Assembly: GCA_038062615.1 (NCBI GenBank)
Contig: JBBTWV010000047.1
Coordinates: forward strand, 1 to 5,682
Reading direction: 5' to 3'
DNA: 5,682 nt
From: JBBTWV01 sp038062615
GTDB lineage: Bacteria > Patescibacteriota > Gracilibacteria > UBA1369 > UM-FILTER-53-11
Shown here: positions 3,912 through 5,682 of the stretch, in pieces
Position numbering within the stretch: position 1 is the first letter of the stretch
Layout of the letters: every line of letters begins with the position of its first letter
Program-made: the position numbers and the translations under genes
Notes under the pieces: model-generated
The model's database searches: none
Seen by the model: only the letters and a program-made list of their open reading frames with translations
What the model was told of the DNA's origin: nothing

Positions 3912-5135
3912 TTATTCGTAGCGTAAAGCCTCAATGGGGTTGAGTGCGGCGGCGCGTCTTGCCGGGTAGTATCCAAAAATAATGCCGATCGCCGCCGAAA
4001 CTCCAAACGCCATCAAAATGGAGGTTAATGAGACTTTTGTCTGAAGAATGCCGAAGTAGGCAACTCCGAAAGCCATGAGCCAGCCCAAAATAATTCCTGC
4101 AAAACCGCCAATGAACGTAAGCATAATGGCTTCGGTAAGAAACTGAAGATTAATGTCGCGGCGCTTGGCGCCAATAGCTTTGCGAAGCCCAATTTCTTTA
4201 GTACGTTCCGTGACGGTAGTGAGCATCATGTTCATAATCCCAATGCCGCCGACGAGCAAAGAAATGCCCGCAATTGCCGCCAGCAAAATCGTAAAGGTTT
4301 GGGTAATGCTAGAAGCCGTAGCAATAATATCGGCTTGATTAAGGGTGCTAAAATCAGCCAGCTGAGGGTCGTCAATATGATGCCGGGCAAGGAGCAGGTC
4401 CGTAATTTGCTGCTGAATCTCGGCCATGGACTGGGAATCTGCCGCCTTTACGCTGATGGTGGAGACGTACGCATCGCCGGCCAAATATCGCTGAGCGCTG
4501 GTGAGCGGAATAAAAATCATGTCGTCCTGATTGCTAAACCCGGTGCCGCCTTTTGCTTTCGTGACGCCAATAATTTTGAATTCGACATTTTTGATGCGGA
4601 TTTTTTGGCCGATGGCGCTTGCACCTTCTCCAAAAAGATCATCGCGCGTGGTGGGGCCTAATACTGCCACTTTTGAAAGGCTTTTGAGATTTTGATCCGC
4701 AATAAAAGAGCCTTCATCAATTTGAACATTACGCACTTGTGGGTATGCCGCGGTGGTTCCCACTACCGAGGTGTTGGTGTTTTTGCCTTTGCTGGTTACT
4801 TGGTAGCGGCCGGAAATTTCCGGAGCCACTGCCTGCGCCAACGTGACTTCTTTGGTAATGGCATCGGCATCATCTTGGGTGAGGGTTCGCGCGGAGCCGC
4901 GGCCGGCGCTCACTTGGAAGCCGGGTCCGCGCTGGGCGCCGGGCGTCACCATAATTAAATTGGATCCAATAGACTGAATGCTGGCTTCAATGGTTCCCTG
5001 TGCGCCTTGGCCAATGGAGACCATGGCGATTACCGAGCTTATGCCAATAACAATTCCCAACATAGTGAGACCGGATCTCACTTTATTGGCCGAAAGCGCC
5101 GAATACGTTTCCTGTAAAATATCAAAAGGTGTCAT
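3912..5135 (-). CDS. MacB-type ABC transporter permease (MacB_PCD + FtsX domains)
   Basis: The 407-residue protein has the standard length for a separate MacB-family permease. The N-terminal helix (about 18-42, SGLTMLGIVIGISSVIAMVS) is followed by the usual IGQGAQGTIE segment. A large extracytoplasmic domain (about 45-275) includes NLIMVTPGAQRG, LGPTTRDDLFGE and IRIKNVEFKIIGV. Three C-terminal helices form the FtsX domain (about 280-304, 335-360 and 370-392). Between the first two lies the conserved coupling segment RTKEIGLRKAIGAKRRDI (311-328). The C-terminus YYPARRAAALNPIEALRYE is diagnostic. It works as a dimer with the ATPase encoded just upstream; start and upstream stop overlap as ATGA (5132-5135), implying translational coupling. 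Family members transmit ATP-driven motion across the membrane to export peptides, lipoproteins or drugs; the substrate here is unknown. No adaptor (MacA-type) gene is in view. Confidence 0.95.
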   Translation of the reverse strand: MTPFDILQETYSALSANKVRSGLTMLGIVIGISSVIAMVSIGQGAQGTIEASIQSIGSNLIMVTPGAQRGPGFQVSAGRGSARTLTQDDADAITKEVTLAQAVAPEISGRYQVTSKGKNTNTSVVGTTAAYPQVRNVQIDEGSFIADQNLKSLSKVAVLGPTTRDDLFGEGASAIGQKIRIKNVEFKIIGVTKAKGGTGFSNQDDMIFIPLTSAQRYLAGDAYVSTISVKAADSQSMAEIQQQITDLLLARHHIDDPQLADFSTLNQADIIATASSITQTFTILLAAIAGISLLVGGIGIMNMMLTTVTERTKEIGLRKAIGAKRRDINLQFLTEAIMLTFIGGFAGIILGWLMAFGVAYFGILQTKVSLTSILMAFGVSAAIGIIFGYYPARRAAALNPIEALRYE

Positions 5136-5680
5136 GAGTGAATTATTTTGCGCGAATGGGATTTGCTGTCACTTAAAATTAATCCGTCTTTTATATGAAT
5201 GATGCGCTGGGCATGCTGTGCCACTTCATGTTCATGCGTAATGAGGATAATGGTGCGTCCCATTTCATGATTCAGCTTTTGAAAAGTTCCAAGGACGATC
5301 TCGCCGGTTTTGGAATCCAAATTTCCCGTTGGTTCATCCGCTAAAATGAGCGTTGGATTGTTCACCAATGCGCGGGCAATGGCCACGCGCTGGATTTGTC
5401 CGCCGGAAAGTTGATTAGAGAGGTGATAGAAGTGCGTCTCGCTGAGGCCGGCCGCTTTAAGCGCCACTTCAGCGCGTCCTTTACGCTCTTCACGACTCAC
5501 GCCCGCATACATAAGCGGAAGCATGGTATTCCGCAAAACCGTGGCGCGCGGAAGAAGGTTAAAAGCCTGGAAAACGAATCCAATTTTATTTTTGCGAATG
5601 TCGGCAAGTTCGTCTTCGATAAGTTTGGAACCATCTTTTCCGCCAAGAAAGTAGGTGCCGCTAGTGGGCGTATCCAGCGA
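5132..5680 (-). CDS. MacB/LolD-type ABC transporter ATPase (N-terminus beyond window)
   Basis: There are 182 residues before TGA 5132-5134, and the frame is open to the window edge. About 45 residues are missing, including the Walker A loop. Visible in order: SLDTPTSGTYFLGG at the edge, the Q loop KIGFVFQAFNLLPR (Gln at visible residue 38), the signature LSGGQIQRVAIARAL (91-105), Walker B LILADEP with catalytic Glu at 116, the D loop GNLDS, and the switch His in ITHEHEVA (149). LDxPTSG followed by FVFQxFNLLPR is characteristic of the MacB/LolD subfamily. The C-terminus carries a short Lys/Arg/Ser tail after the usual DGLI end. An internal TTG at 5534-5536 is not the real start, since conserved family sequence continues upstream of it. 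The protein powers the permease that it overlaps by 4 nt. Confidence 0.95.
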   Translation of the reverse strand, partial: SLDTPTSGTYFLGGKDGSKLIEDELADIRKNKIGFVFQAFNLLPRATVLRNTMLPLMYAGVSREERKGRAEVALKAAGLSETHFYHLSNQLSGGQIQRVAIARALVNNPTLILADEPTGNLDSKTGEIVLGTFQKLNHEMGRTIILITHEHEVAQHAQRIIHIKDGLILSDSKSHSRKIIHS

Positions 5681-5682
5681 GC

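Noticed and set aside
3151..5202. Several plus-strand ORFs of 61-120 codons opposite the transporter operon
   Set aside because: They mirror well-recognised genes on the minus strand and show no family resemblance.

Overview
The window reads as a chromosomal segment of a streamlined bacterium, most likely a member of the Patescibacteria (candidate phyla radiation). This placement is an inference. It rests on the small, closely packed genes, the near absence of Shine-Dalgarno sequences, and a MacB-type transporter operon paired with a small membrane-anchored DUF5666-like protein. TGA acts as a normal stop here.

Left part (1-1377). The C-terminal end of an isoprenylcysteine methyltransferase-like (ICMT/PEMT family) protein runs on the + strand. 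Facing it on the - strand are a doubtful 66-residue ORF, a TolB/WD40-like beta-propeller protein with no convincing upstream start, and the C-terminal remnant of a DUF1761-like membrane protein cut off by an in-frame stop. This block looks like eroded or rearranged accessory DNA. Positions 1378-1692 hold no gene.

Middle part (1693-2446). Two class II serine tRNA genes on the + strand, tRNA-Ser(GCU) and tRNA-Ser(UGA), both encode CCA. Each is followed by an insert of exactly 150 bp. The insert ends in a perfect 21-nt copy of the 3' end of its own tRNA and contains an almost identical GC-rich, palindrome-rich core (83/86 identical). The two tails differ from each other at two positions, and each second tail follows its own tRNA. 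This is the signature of a very small element occupying tRNA 3' ends. It encodes no credible protein and is the most interesting object in the window.

Right part (2447-5682). Five genes run in the same direction on the - strand, in transcription order: a MacB/LolD-type ABC ATPase (N-terminus outside the window), a MacB-type permease overlapping it by 4 nt, a DUF5666-like single-pass membrane protein, a small acidic protein of unknown function, and a secreted protein with a signal peptide. The first two form an ABC export or mechanotransmission unit. The third is probably functionally linked by proximity. The last two may be cotranscribed or may have their own near-leaderless promoters.
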